A DNA stretch of 64,000 bases from Tatumella terrea. GTDB lineage: Bacteria; Pseudomonadota; Gammaproteobacteria; Enterobacterales; Enterobacteriaceae. Where the stretch lies: NCBI RefSeq assembly GCF_039523755.1, contig NZ_BAAAFX010000021.1, positions 62,001 to 126,000 on the forward strand, written 5' to 3'. Numbering within the stretch: position 1 is the first letter of the stretch; each line of letters begins with the position of its first letter. The position numbers and the translations under genes are program-made. The notes under the pieces are model-generated. The model ran no database searches and was not told the origin of the DNA. It was given only the letters and a program-made list of their open reading frames with translations. Positions 45,173 to 54,586 of this stretch are shown here, piece by piece.

Positions 45173-45661
45173 ATGATGACAATACTGATGATGCTGCTGG
45201 CCGTTACCGGCGGGGCGATGCTGAGCATCCAGGCGGCTATTAATGGACAACTGGGCAGTAAGGTCGGGGTATTTAAAACCGCATTTCTCACCTTTTCGGT
45301 CGGCGCGCTGATCACGGCATTACTGATTTTATTTTTTGAACCGCACCATAGCCTCACACTGATGGATGTCCCCAAATGGCAACTGACCGGGGCGATGTTC
45401 GGGGTCCCTTATATTGTGATTATGGTACTGGCACTGAGGCGCATCGGTTCAGCGCTGGCGACGGTCGCCGTCATTTTTGGTCAGTTGCTGATGAGTATCA
45501 TGATCGATAACTTTGGCTGGCTGCATAACCCGACGATTCATTTCACCTTGAACCGACTGGGGGCGCTCCTTTGCCTGGGCATAGCGCTGTTGTTTATCTA
45601 TTCGGGTAACCGCAAAGAGGATCAGTCCGCCGATCAGGTACCCGCAGCATCGCGGGAATAA
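45173..45661 (+). CDS. YdcZ/DUF606 membrane protein, second subunit
   Basis: A 162-residue DUF606 protein with four to five hydrophobic helices, opening MMLLAVTGGAMLSIQAAINGQLG, which is the family signature (QAxxNxxLG). It follows its paralogue by six bases. Orientation of the pair in the membrane may be opposite, as in paired SMR-type exporters; this is inference. Confidence 0.84.
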   Translation: MMTILMMLLAVTGGAMLSIQAAINGQLGSKVGVFKTAFLTFSVGALITALLILFFEPHHSLTLMDVPKWQLTGAMFGVPYIVIMVLALRRIGSALATVAVIFGQLLMSIMIDNFGWLHNPTIHFTLNRLGALLCLGIALLFIYSGNRKEDQSADQVPAASRE

Positions 45662-45799
45662 GAGAACGTTTCCTGACATCGCGCGGTTTACTGCTGTACC
45701 CGCAGTGATACGCGCGATGACCCTGCCAATGCGGTTACCGTTTGCGGTTTTAACGCGCAGCCATAAGTGGCTAAAGGCGCTCACTTAAGGTGACCGGCA

Positions 45800-46240
45800 T
45801 TGTTTTTAAAGGGATATTTTGGCTTTTTGGGCCTGACTTCCCTTTCATACTTCCGCTCCCGTCCCGGGGGCAGTCTCAACATCGCCGCGTTCCATACCCT
45901 GGCTTATGCCGTTTTGCAACGTTTGTCGCCGGATAACGCATTACATCTGTCATCGAAGTGATCACCTGACGTTCAATACCGTTACCCTTATATCTGCTCC
46001 ATCAACTCAGCAAAAGGCAGATTTACTCATCAAAGCCGCTTACTGACACAACAAAAAGCATTAGGCCCCTATGCCCCTGACGAAGCGCCCGATCCCCGGC
46101 TAATAGAGCCGGAAGACTCTACCGTAGTTGAGGTGAAGAAACTTTCCAAAAGCGATATGAACGATGATGAATATTTCCATTTTCTGCCCAGTTCAGAGGA
46201 TGCTCCCGTTACTGAAAAGATCCTGCGACGCCGAGAATAA
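45800..46240 (+). pseudogene. disrupted reading frame, unknown product
   Basis: One frame reads from a TTG at 45800 to a TAA at 46238 with a single internal TGA at 45959-45961. The first part contains SYFRSRPGGSLNIAAFHTLA, the second KALGPYAPDEAPDPRLIEPE and a charged tail ending EKILRRRE. The codon pattern looks protein-like on both sides of the stop. I do not recognise the family. It may be a gene broken by a nonsense mutation, or the residue of a longer gene lost upstream. Confidence 0.45.
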
Positions 46241-46660
46241 CCGGGTAAGACATTGTCTTAATGATTTTATAATACTCTGTCTACACTAGCTTATTCAGTT
46301 GCTAATGAAAAATAGACTCAATATCTAAAGGGAGTATTTTTTCAGGGGCACTTACAATTGGTAAGGAAATAATCTCTTAACAATATAAGCAGGTGAAAAC
46401 CTATATGCCATAGTTGTGCCATTCATTAATATGTCCGGAATGGTTCCGGAGAGGGTTAGATGTCTGAATGTTTTCCGATTCAATAATGAAGGAGTATCTC
46501 TTTTTTCGTGGCTGTTTAATTTTCAGAAATATAAAATTAAAAAATATAAGCTATAATTGAAGTGATTTTTTTATTAACTAATTCATAATTTATAACTAAT
46601 GGTATGGGAGTAGATAGCATTAAATAACTGAAGGAGTAGTAACTGCTTAAAAATTCGATA
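46241..46660. other. AT-rich intergenic region
   Basis: About 420 bp, strongly AT-rich, no gene seen. It separates the disrupted frame from the terminator of the mgs operon and marks the left edge of the catabolic island. Confidence 0.5.
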
Positions 46661-46661
46661 G

Positions 46662-46698
46662 TTTACAAACAACACGCCTCCATAGGGTGAAGGCGTGG
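46662..46698 (-). terminator. terminator of the gmaS-mgsABC operon
   Basis: On the minus strand CACGCCT (46697-46691) pairs with AGGCGTG (46679-46673), followed by TTGTTTGT. It lies 7 bp past the mgsC stop. Confidence 0.65.
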
Positions 46699-46704
46699 AG
46701 GGGG

Positions 46705-48030
46705 CTATTTCAGATCCTGACCTGGAATCCATTGGGTTCCTGCCAGCGGAACACGAGCCATTGCCGCCGCTTCAATATTTAATGCCACTAAATCTTCCGG
46801 CTCCAGATTGTGAAGGTGAGATTTACCGCAGGCACGAGCAAGAGTTTGGGCTTCCAGCGTTAATACCCGCAGAAAATTAGCCAACTTTTTACCGGCTATG
46901 ACAGGATCAAGGCGCTTACTCAGTTCAGGATCCTGAGTCGTAATCCCGGCAGGATCTTTACCCTCCTGGAAGTCATCGTAAAAACCAGCGGCTGAGCCAA
47001 TTTTTTTATATTCCTCTTCGTAGCGTGGGTTGTTATCACCAAGTGCAATCAGAGCTGCTGTCCCAATTGCAACTGCATCAGCACCCAACGCGATAGCCTT
47101 GGCAACATCGGCACCATTTCTGATACCGCCAGAGATAATCAATTGAACTTCACGATGCATGCCAAGTTCCTGTAATGCCTGGACTGCCTGCGGAATCGCG
47201 GCCATAGTTGGAATACCGACATGCTCAATGAACACATCCTGGGTGGCTGCTGTACCACCTTGCATACCGTCAACGACCACTACATCGGCCCCGGCCTGCA
47301 CAGCGAGTTTTACATCATAATAGGTACGGGTAGCGCCAACTTTGACGTAAATCGGTACCTGCCAGTCAGTGATCTCCCGTAGCTCAGCAATCTTAATCGC
47401 CAGATCATCAGGACCGGTCCAGTCAGGGTGGCGACATGCACTACGCTGATCGATGCCTTGTGGCAGACAGCGCATTTTTGCCACGCGCTCAGAGATCTTC
47501 TGACCGAGCAGCATTCCGCCGCCGCCGGGTTTTGCCCCTTGCCCGAGCACTACTTCAATGGCATCGGCTTTACGCAAATCATCGGGATTCATGCCGTAAC
47601 GTGACGGCAGGTATTGATAGATCAGTTTGCTTGACTGTCCGCGCTCTTCGGCTGTCATACCGCCATCGCCTGTGGTGGTGGAGGTCCCCACCGCTGAGGC
47701 TCCCCGGCCTAAGGCTTCTTTGGCCTGTGCGGATAAGGCTCCAAAACTCATCCCTGCAATAGTGACTGGCGTGCTGAGCACTAGTGGTTTTTTTGCAAAG
47801 CGTGTGCCAAGTACCACTTCGGTACTGCATTTTTCGCGGTAGCCTTCCAGTGGATAACGCGACATGCTGGCACCAAGAAATAACAAATCATCGAAATGAG
47901 GAACCTGGCGTTTGGCGCCCCAGCCGCGAATATCATAAATGCCGGTTTCGGCTGCCCGCTGAATTTCAGCTATCACTGAACGGGTGTAAGTAGCGGATTC
48001 GCGCAATGCCGGATTATATTTATCACTCAT
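46705..48030 (-). CDS. mgsC: N-methylglutamate synthase subunit C (GltB central-domain-like)
   Basis: A 441-residue FMN-binding glutamate-synthase-like protein, equivalent to the synthase domain of GltB and to GlxD/MgsC. Features include PVTIAGMSFGALSAQAKEAL, GDGGMTAEER, PGGGGMLLGQKI and the phosphate-binding VVDGMQGGTAAT/GADAVAIGTAAL segments. With MgsA and MgsB it makes N-methylglutamate from gamma-glutamylmethylamide and 2-oxoglutarate. The ATG at 48030 has GGAG ahead and is preferred over a GTG four codons upstream. Last gene of the minus-strand operon. Confidence 0.85.
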   Translation of the reverse strand: MSDKYNPALRESATYTRSVIAEIQRAAETGIYDIRGWGAKRQVPHFDDLLFLGASMSRYPLEGYREKCSTEVVLGTRFAKKPLVLSTPVTIAGMSFGALSAQAKEALGRGASAVGTSTTTGDGGMTAEERGQSSKLIYQYLPSRYGMNPDDLRKADAIEVVLGQGAKPGGGGMLLGQKISERVAKMRCLPQGIDQRSACRHPDWTGPDDLAIKIAELREITDWQVPIYVKVGATRTYYDVKLAVQAGADVVVVDGMQGGTAATQDVFIEHVGIPTMAAIPQAVQALQELGMHREVQLIISGGIRNGADVAKAIALGADAVAIGTAALIALGDNNPRYEEEYKKIGSAAGFYDDFQEGKDPAGITTQDPELSKRLDPVIAGKKLANFLRVLTLEAQTLARACGKSHLHNLEPEDLVALNIEAAAMARVPLAGTQWIPGQDLK

Positions 48031-48044
48031 GGTGTTCTCCACTC

Positions 48045-48725
48045 TTAGTACGCTGACGCGTTATCCACTTTGAAGTTATAAAGCTGACGGGCCGAGCCGT
48101 AGCGGGTAAATTCAGACGGTGACTCATCAAAGCCTGCCTGTTGCAGCAACTGGCCTAATTCTTCGAGATGTTCAGCACGCATCTCTTTCTGAACGCAGTC
48201 GGCACCCAGTGACGCGACACTGCCTTTCACATAGATATGCGCCTCATACAAAGAATCACCCAGTGCCTCTCCGGCATCGCCGCACACCACCAGGCAGCCA
48301 GCCTGAGCCATAAAAGCGCTCATCGGTCCGATATTGCCTTTCACAACAATGTTGATGCCTTTCATCGAAATACCGCAACGTGCGGCAGCATTGCCCTCTA
48401 TCACCAATAATCCACCGTTACCTGTTGCGCCGGCGGATTGTGATGCATCGCCTTTAACCCTTACCCGTCCGGACATCATATTTTCCGCGACTCCGACACC
48501 AGCGTTACCCTGCACAGTAATCGTCGCTTTCTGGTTCATTCCGGCGCAGTAATATCCCGCGTGCCCTTCAATGGTGATGTCGACATCATCATTAACACCG
48601 CAGGCGATATTGTGTGCCCCGTCGGGATGAATGACTTGCCAGTCTTTGATCTCCCGGGTAAGGCTGATATCGTGCAGTGCCTGATTAAGTTCGCGAACGC
48701 CATGACTCAAGTCGTAAGTTTTCAT
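48045..48725 (-). CDS. mgsB: N-methylglutamate synthase subunit B (GXGXG domain)
   Basis: A 226-residue protein consisting of the GXGXG beta-helix domain found at the C-terminus of GltB (GlxC/MgsB). Repeated glycine turns are plain: ITIEGHAGYYCAGMNQKA, VQGNAGVGVAENM, VIEGNAAARCGISMKG. It is a structural subunit of the synthase. The start at 48725 (MKTYDLSHG) lies 2 bp after the mgsA stop with GGAG overlapping the end of mgsA; the longer frame is an artefact. Confidence 0.87.
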   Translation of the reverse strand: MKTYDLSHGVRELNQALHDISLTREIKDWQVIHPDGAHNIACGVNDDVDITIEGHAGYYCAGMNQKATITVQGNAGVGVAENMMSGRVRVKGDASQSAGATGNGGLLVIEGNAAARCGISMKGINIVVKGNIGPMSAFMAQAGCLVVCGDAGEALGDSLYEAHIYVKGSVASLGADCVQKEMRAEHLEELGQLLQQAGFDESPSEFTRYGSARQLYNFKVDNASAY

Positions 48726-48727
48726 TT

Positions 48728-49648
48728 TTACACTGCTCCTGCGGTGGTGGTGCTGTTGCGCTCCCACACATAAAGTTTTGCTGGTTCCGGCTCCCAAACG
48801 TTGGCATCGCGGATGCCTGGCAGATTAGCCAGCGCACGGTATTCAGACGCCATAGCAACGTAGTCATGCGTTTCCGCGATCACCGCCGGTTTACAGGCAA
48901 TAGGATCACGAAGTACGGCAAAGCCGTCGCGGGTGCCGATGGTGAAAGTAAAGAAACCATCAAGTTCTTTTAGTGCATTTTGCAAAGCGGTTTGTAGTGA
49001 ATCCCCCTGAGACAGCCTCCAGGCAAGGTAACCCGCAGCAACTTCAGAGTCGTTGTCAGTTTTGAAATCAATACCCGCACGTTTCAGTTTTTCACGCAGA
49101 CGGTTGTGGTTTGACAGTGAACCGTTATGAACCAGACACAGATCCATACCAGTCGAAAATGGATGACTGCCCTGAATGGTCACGGCACTTTCAGTGGCAA
49201 GCCGGGTATGTCCGATAGCATGGCTGCCTTTCATGTTAGCAAGATTAAAATGATCGGCGACTTCCGCAGGCAGACCTACGCCTTTAAGAATCTCAATACT
49301 GTGGCCGGCACTCATGACTTCGATGTCTGGCGCATTCTGCTTCAGCCAGTTCAGGGCGGTGGCTTCGTTGACCGGCAGCTTAAATACGGCGACGGTGTTG
49401 TTGCGGAACCACTCATCAACCTTGCCAAATTGTGTCGCCAGCTGATCAGCCAGTGCAATCCAGTTAAAGTTAGTATCGTTGCTGCGCAAGGTCAGTTTGA
49501 TACCCGCATCATATTCGTCTCCATACACAGCAAAGCCGGCACTGTCACAACCACGTTCGGTCATGGAAATAAGCATTGGACGAAACAGGCTACCCAGTTG
49601 CTGTTCCATCGCCGTATTTTTGAAATAAAGTCCGACAATTCCACACAT
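48728..49648 (-). CDS. mgsA: N-methylglutamate synthase subunit A (class II amidotransferase)
   Basis: A 306-residue Ntn-type class II glutamine amidotransferase domain. The nucleophile is Cys2 (MCGIVGLYF), exposed after removal of Met1, and the conserved HNGSLSNH and GHTRLATES segments are present. In the complex it would release methylamine from gamma-glutamylmethylamide. Equivalent to GlxB/MgsA. Lies 29 bp after gmaS. Confidence 0.87.
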   Translation of the reverse strand: MCGIVGLYFKNTAMEQQLGSLFRPMLISMTERGCDSAGFAVYGDEYDAGIKLTLRSNDTNFNWIALADQLATQFGKVDEWFRNNTVAVFKLPVNEATALNWLKQNAPDIEVMSAGHSIEILKGVGLPAEVADHFNLANMKGSHAIGHTRLATESAVTIQGSHPFSTGMDLCLVHNGSLSNHNRLREKLKRAGIDFKTDNDSEVAAGYLAWRLSQGDSLQTALQNALKELDGFFTFTIGTRDGFAVLRDPIACKPAVIAETHDYVAMASEYRALANLPGIRDANVWEPEPAKLYVWERNSTTTAGAV

Positions 49649-49677
49649 AGAATTTCCTTAGCTTTACAGGATTACAG

Positions 49678-51012
49678 TTAGAAGAACTCGAGGTAGCGAC
49701 GGGTTTCCCACTCGCTAACATGACGGTGATATTCGTGCCATTCCTGGCGTTTGACCTTAATGAACTCATCGACGATTTCCGGGCCCATGCATTCACGCAG
49801 GATCGCGTCATTAGCCAGTTCATCGATGGCTTCTTTGAGATTTTGTGGCAACAGCTCAACGCCTTCACGCTGACAATCCTCAGCGGTGAACGCATAGAGG
49901 TTACCATTCTGTGCTTTGCCCGGATCGAGTTGACGTGCCACGCCATCCAGACCGGCGGCGATAATAGCCGCATGCACGAGATAAGGATTGGCGCCGGTAT
50001 CGGGCAACCGTAACTCCAGGCGGCCATAAGGAATACGCACCATTGCTGAACGGTTGTTGTCACCGTAAGTGATAAACACAGGGGCCCAGGTAGCTCCGGT
50101 GGCTGAACCACCACTGGTTAAGCGTTTGTAGGAGTTAACAGTAGGCGCGGCAAAAGCACACAAGGCCTTAGCGTGATGGAGTAGCCCTGCCATGAAGTGA
50201 TAGGCCATTTTTGACAATCCCAGACCCTGAGGATCGTTCCCGTCATGGAACAGGTTATTACCCAGGCTGTCGGCCATCGACAGATGGAAATGCATACCAT
50301 TTCCGGGGCGGTCAGCAAAAGGCTTAGGCATAAATGAACACAGCAGCCCCTGATCATGGGCAATTTCTGCTGCAGCCATGCGTACAAAGGTGAAGCGGTC
50401 TGCTGAAGTTAATGCATCGCTATAGGTGTAATTAATTTCGAACTGGCCATTAGCATCTTCATGATCAATCTGGTAAACATCGAACCCAACCTCCTGCAAT
50501 GACCCGGTCAGTTTTTCAAGAAACGGGCGTACCCGTGATAACCCTTTATAGTCGTAGCAGGGTTTCGCCAGGGTATCACTGCTATCGGCAGGCAGAAGGT
50601 TGCCATTTTCGCCACGTCTGAACAGTGAGAATTCAGGTTCCAGCCCGCTATTCAGAGTCCAGCCTTTTTCGGCCAGCCGCTCCACCTGTTTAATCAATAC
50701 TACCCGGCTGTCATAGGGATGAGGCTGTTTATTGACGTAGCCGTTGCAGGCGATGCGGGCATATCCTGGTTGCCACGGTACCAGTGACAAGGTACTCAGG
50801 TCGCCACGGGCACAAAAGTCCGGCCCCTGAGGTTCCATTCCCATTCCGGGAATGGCGAAACCGGCAAAACCGGCACCTTTCTCAACGACATCCATCAGAT
50901 ATTTAGCCGGCACGGATTTCGTTTTGGCTGTACCGTGAATATCAACGAACTGTGCCAGAAGATACCGCACATTATTGTCCTGCAAAAATTGTATGGCTTG
51001 CTCAGGTGACAT
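49678..51012 (-). CDS. gmaS: gamma-glutamylmethylamide synthetase / type III glutamine synthetase-like
   Basis: A 444-residue glutamine-synthetase-family ligase, the exact length of characterised GmaS. Metal and glutamate motifs are LEPEFSLF, QFEINY, NGMHFHLSM and RLELRLPDTGANPYL. GmaS joins methylamine to glutamate with ATP. GlnT-type synthetases share the fold, so the assignment leans on its neighbours mgsABC and mgdABCD. Start has GAGG ahead. First gene of the minus-strand operon, divergent from purU. Confidence 0.85.
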   Translation of the reverse strand: MSPEQAIQFLQDNNVRYLLAQFVDIHGTAKTKSVPAKYLMDVVEKGAGFAGFAIPGMGMEPQGPDFCARGDLSTLSLVPWQPGYARIACNGYVNKQPHPYDSRVVLIKQVERLAEKGWTLNSGLEPEFSLFRRGENGNLLPADSSDTLAKPCYDYKGLSRVRPFLEKLTGSLQEVGFDVYQIDHEDANGQFEINYTYSDALTSADRFTFVRMAAAEIAHDQGLLCSFMPKPFADRPGNGMHFHLSMADSLGNNLFHDGNDPQGLGLSKMAYHFMAGLLHHAKALCAFAAPTVNSYKRLTSGGSATGATWAPVFITYGDNNRSAMVRIPYGRLELRLPDTGANPYLVHAAIIAAGLDGVARQLDPGKAQNGNLYAFTAEDCQREGVELLPQNLKEAIDELANDAILRECMGPEIVDEFIKVKRQEWHEYHRHVSEWETRRYLEFF

Positions 51013-51559
51013 AACTACCTCTTAACCACAATGTAATGGAACACGCTGTTTTAACGTGGGTGCCGTGCTTTATTCCCGGCAGGAATATTTTTTCACTGAT
51101 GGGAAAAATGCAGGAGTTGTGCCAGAATGCCGGAGAAGCTTAAATTGAATATAAAAATATATATAAATCATAAATTTAAAATTTATCATGGGTGAGGTAG
51201 TGTTGCTGTACTTATTCCGGCAACGGGTATTTACCAAAATTTTTCTTCAGTAATGGAAATATCTACAGATAATAATCACCAAATTGGGGCTTACTTATGG
51301 GGAGTGATCGGGGAGTTTTTAATAAAACTGTTTGCCATTGAATAAAACCTCCATGATATATTCATATATGAAACAATTAATTCATATTTAAATGTTTATT
51401 GATGATTGAATTATTTTTAGATAATCTTGAAAAGTCGCTAGACAAGTTAATTGATATGAATTAAATGTGTTAAATAAGAATCGGAATGTGGTTTTTGCTT
51501 ATCGCAAAGCTGATTTTAATTTACCTGTAAATTGATCAATTCACTTGTGTGGAGTTTTT
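51013..51559. promoter_or_regulatory. divergent control region of the gmaS and purU operons
   Basis: A 547-bp AT-rich region with no gene. It contains the perfect palindrome TTCATATATGAA (51361-51372), a related TTAATTGATATGAATTAA dyad (51447-51464, central mismatch) and a further TTCATATTT. Repeated TTCATAT units suggest operator sites for the IclR or XRE-cupin regulator encoded downstream; this is unproven. Confidence 0.5.
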
Positions 51560-52423
51560 ATGTCTGCATCTGACCGTGATTTCATTATGACTGCAACTTG
51601 CCCGGCAACGTCGGGAATTATTTCTGCAGTAACAGGCTTTCTGAGCCAGAGTCAATGTTATATCAGCGAATTATCTCAATATGATGATGAGCATTTAGGC
51701 CATTTATTTCTGCGTGCGCGTTTCAGATTTAACGAAAATATCAAACCTGATATTACTACCGTAAAGAAAGATTTTTCCAGCATTGCTGAACGGCTCAATA
51801 TGCGATGGGAAATTTTTGATACTTCAGAATCCATGCGGGTAATGCTGATGGTCAGCAAATTTGATCATTGCCTGACGGATTTGCTTTACAGACGCAATAA
51901 GGGTGAGCTTAACATTAGCATAACAGCAATTGTTTCTAATCACTTGGATCTGCGACCGATGGCTGAGCGTGAAGGGATTCGCTTTGTTTATCTGCCAGTG
52001 AACAAAGAAAATAAGGCGCGCCAGGAAGCTGAACTGATTAGCCTTATTGAGGAAACAGGCACTGAGCTGGTGGTGCTGGCACGCTACATGCAAATCCTGT
52101 CCGATAATTTATGCAACAAACTGGCGGGACGTGCCATCAATATTCATCATTCCTTCCTGCCGGGGTTCAAAGGTGCAACGCCATATCACCAGGCGTATGA
52201 ACGCGGCGTAAAATTAATTGGCGCCACTGCGCATTATGTCACTTCTGATCTGGATGAGGGGCCGATTATCGATCAGGAGGTACAACGTGTTGACCATACT
52301 TACCGGCCTGATGACCTGGTGGTAGTCGGACGTAATACCGAAACCATTGCACTGGCCAGAGCCGTTAAATATCACACTGAACACCGTGTGTTCCTCGACG
52401 AAAATAAAACGGTAATATTCTGA
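51560..52423 (+). CDS. purU: formyltetrahydrofolate deformylase
   Basis: A 287-residue PurU: an N-terminal ACT-like domain (FIMTATCPATSGIISAVTGFL) and a formyltransferase-like catalytic domain with the signature NIHHSFLPGFKGATPY and the aspartate in SDLDEGPIIDQEV. It hydrolyses 10-formyl-THF to formate and THF. The ATG at 51560 has GGAG five bases ahead. It begins the plus-strand operon; its stop overlaps the folD start (TGATG). The pathway place is disposal of C1 units from demethylation. Confidence 0.93.
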   Translation: MSASDRDFIMTATCPATSGIISAVTGFLSQSQCYISELSQYDDEHLGHLFLRARFRFNENIKPDITTVKKDFSSIAERLNMRWEIFDTSESMRVMLMVSKFDHCLTDLLYRRNKGELNISITAIVSNHLDLRPMAEREGIRFVYLPVNKENKARQEAELISLIEETGTELVVLARYMQILSDNLCNKLAGRAINIHHSFLPGFKGATPYHQAYERGVKLIGATAHYVTSDLDEGPIIDQEVQRVDHTYRPDDLVVVGRNTETIALARAVKYHTEHRVFLDENKTVIF

Positions 52424-53322
52424 TGACTACTTCGACGACTTCGCAACCGATAGCAGTCACTATCGATGGAAAAAAGAGTGCCGGAAAGTTACTGGAAAAT
52501 ACTGCGCATGAAATTAAACAATTAATTCATAAGAATATCACGCCCTGTCTGGCGGTGATATTAGTGGGTGAAGATCCGGCCAGTCAGGTTTATGTGCGTA
52601 ATAAATTACGTACTGCCCGGCAGGTGGGAATTAAATCGCTGGAATTTCGTTTTGATTCACGGTTAACCGAAACTCATTTGATCGCGACTATTCATGAATT
52701 AAATAATGATCCGACGGTGCATGGCATATTAGTACAGCTGCCGTTACCTTCGCAGATTAATGAAGCAACTATTGTACAGGCCATTTCACCAGTGAAAGAT
52801 GTGGATGGCTTTCATCCACAAAATGCAGGAGGTCTGGTACAGGGGCAACGGGTGATCACCCCCTGTACACCGCTGGGTTGTCTGATGCTGTTACAAGAGT
52901 ATGGAGGCGATCTGAGTGGTAAACATGCGGTGGTCATTGGCCGCTCGAATATCGTGGGGAAACCCATGGCCAGCCTACTGTTACACGCTCATTGTTCCGT
53001 GACTACCCTTCACTCGCGTAGTCGTGATGCCGCAAATCTGGCACGTCAGGGCGATATCCTGATCGTCGCTGTCGGTCAGCCGCGAATGATTGACGCCAAT
53101 TGGGTGAAGCCAGGAGCACTGGTAATTGATGTGGGTATCAACCGGGTTATCGATACAGAGGGAAATAGCCGTTTAGTGGGGGATGTGGACTACGACAGCG
53201 TCAGTCTGGTGGCCAAGGCACTCACACCGGTGCCGGGGGGGGTTGGGCCAATGACTATTGCCTGCCTGATGCAAAACACGGTGTTGGCTGCTGAGATTCA
53301 ACAACAGCAGTCAGCGAGTTAA
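52423..53322 (+). CDS. folD: methylene-THF dehydrogenase/cyclohydrolase FolD
   Basis: A 299-residue bifunctional FolD. Signatures are VGEDPASQVYVRNKL (catalytic lysine segment), LPLPSQINEATIV, PVKDVDGFHPQNAGGLV and GRSNIVGKPMASLLL with GGVGPMTIACLMQNT. It converts methylene-THF to 10-formyl-THF with NADP. Its place between purU and mgdA shows it oxidises the methylene-THF made by the demethylating dehydrogenase. Probably a second copy beside a housekeeping folD. Confidence 0.95.
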   Translation: MTTSTTSQPIAVTIDGKKSAGKLLENTAHEIKQLIHKNITPCLAVILVGEDPASQVYVRNKLRTARQVGIKSLEFRFDSRLTETHLIATIHELNNDPTVHGILVQLPLPSQINEATIVQAISPVKDVDGFHPQNAGGLVQGQRVITPCTPLGCLMLLQEYGGDLSGKHAVVIGRSNIVGKPMASLLLHAHCSVTTLHSRSRDAANLARQGDILIVAVGQPRMIDANWVKPGALVIDVGINRVIDTEGNSRLVGDVDYDSVSLVAKALTPVPGGVGPMTIACLMQNTVLAAEIQQQQSAS

Positions 53323-53333
53323 GGAGAGCGAAG

Positions 53334-54575
53334 ATGCCATTAGCACTATTGAAGTACGGACTTTCATCGGAATATCCGGCCGAAGTGGATATCCCACCGC
53401 CCCGTGAACTTAAAAAGCATTATGATGTGTTGATTCTTGGCGGGGGCGGGCATGGTTTGGCTATCGCTTATTATCTGGCTAAATATCATGGCATTACTAA
53501 CGTTGCGGTGTTGGAAAAAGGTTATCTGGCGGGCGGCAATACTGCCAGAAATACTGCTGTTATTCGCTCTAATTACCTGACTTCGGAGGGGGTACGTTTC
53601 TACAGTGAGTCGGTGAAATTATTCCAAAATCTGTCCAACGAGTTTGATTTTAACATTATGTACTCCGAACGCGGTCAACTCACGCTGGCACATACCGACA
53701 GCACAGTACGAGCCTTCAGGCAACGTGCTGAGGTTAATAAGCATTTTGGCGGTCGTACCGAAATGATAGACCGCCAGCAAATCAAAGAACTCGTGCCCAC
53801 CCTTAATCTCGACCCGGGAAATATTCCGGTGCTGGCTGGCTTATGGCATATCGATGGTGCCACGGCACGTCACGATGCCGTGGCCTGGGGATACGCTAAA
53901 GAGGCCGCAAAACGAGGTGTTGAAATTCATCAGATGACGACAGTGGAAGATCTGGAGATCACTGACGGGCGTATTACCGCGGTAAAAACCAATCGCGGAA
54001 AAATTGGCTGTGGGTGCGCCGTACAGGCTGTTGCAGGGCACAGTTCATTGTTAGCAGCAAAAGCAGGATTTCGTCTACCGGTAGTTTCCTATCCGCTGCA
54101 GGCAATGGTAACGCAACCGGTCAAACCTTTCCTCGATCCGCTGGTAAGCTCTACAGCTTTGCACTGTTATGTTCAGCAAACCAGCCGTGGAGAGGTGGTA
54201 TTTGGCGGTGGTTCGGATCCTTATCCGTTGTATAGCACCCGTTCGACCCTGGATCTCAAAGAAAGCCTGATCGCCCACGGTATTGAAATGTTCCCGTTCC
54301 TTGCTAAAGCACGCCTGATGCGGCAGTGGGCGGGAATTACCGATATGACTCCCGACTATAGTCCGGTCATGGGGGAAAGCCCGGTGAAGAATTACTACCT
54401 GGATGCGGGATGGGGGACCTGGGGGTTCAAAGCCACACCTATCTGTGGCAAAACCATGGCAGAGATGGTTGCCAGCGGTGGTAAGACACCACCACTGATA
54501 GCACCGTTTCAACTGGAGCGCTTTGCTCGCTTTCAACAAGTCAATGAAATGGGTGCTACAGCCGCCAGCCACTAA
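53334..54575 (+). CDS. mgdA: N-methylglutamate dehydrogenase subunit A (sarcosine oxidase beta-like)
   Basis: A 413-residue FAD-dependent subunit of the heterotetrameric sarcosine oxidase type. It has the dinucleotide fold LGGGGHGLAIAYYL and ARHD with His180, which aligns with the covalent-FMN histidine (His173) of Corynebacterium SoxB. It strips the N-methyl group from N-methylglutamate (or sarcosine). GGAG precedes the ATG. The gmaS-mgsABC context favours the N-methylglutamate reading; a sarcosine oxidase cannot be excluded. Confidence 0.83.
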   Translation: MPLALLKYGLSSEYPAEVDIPPPRELKKHYDVLILGGGGHGLAIAYYLAKYHGITNVAVLEKGYLAGGNTARNTAVIRSNYLTSEGVRFYSESVKLFQNLSNEFDFNIMYSERGQLTLAHTDSTVRAFRQRAEVNKHFGGRTEMIDRQQIKELVPTLNLDPGNIPVLAGLWHIDGATARHDAVAWGYAKEAAKRGVEIHQMTTVEDLEITDGRITAVKTNRGKIGCGCAVQAVAGHSSLLAAKAGFRLPVVSYPLQAMVTQPVKPFLDPLVSSTALHCYVQQTSRGEVVFGGGSDPYPLYSTRSTLDLKESLIAHGIEMFPFLAKARLMRQWAGITDMTPDYSPVMGESPVKNYYLDAGWGTWGFKATPICGKTMAEMVASGGKTPPLIAPFQLERFARFQQVNEMGATAASH

Positions 54576-54586
54576 AGGAAAGTCAG

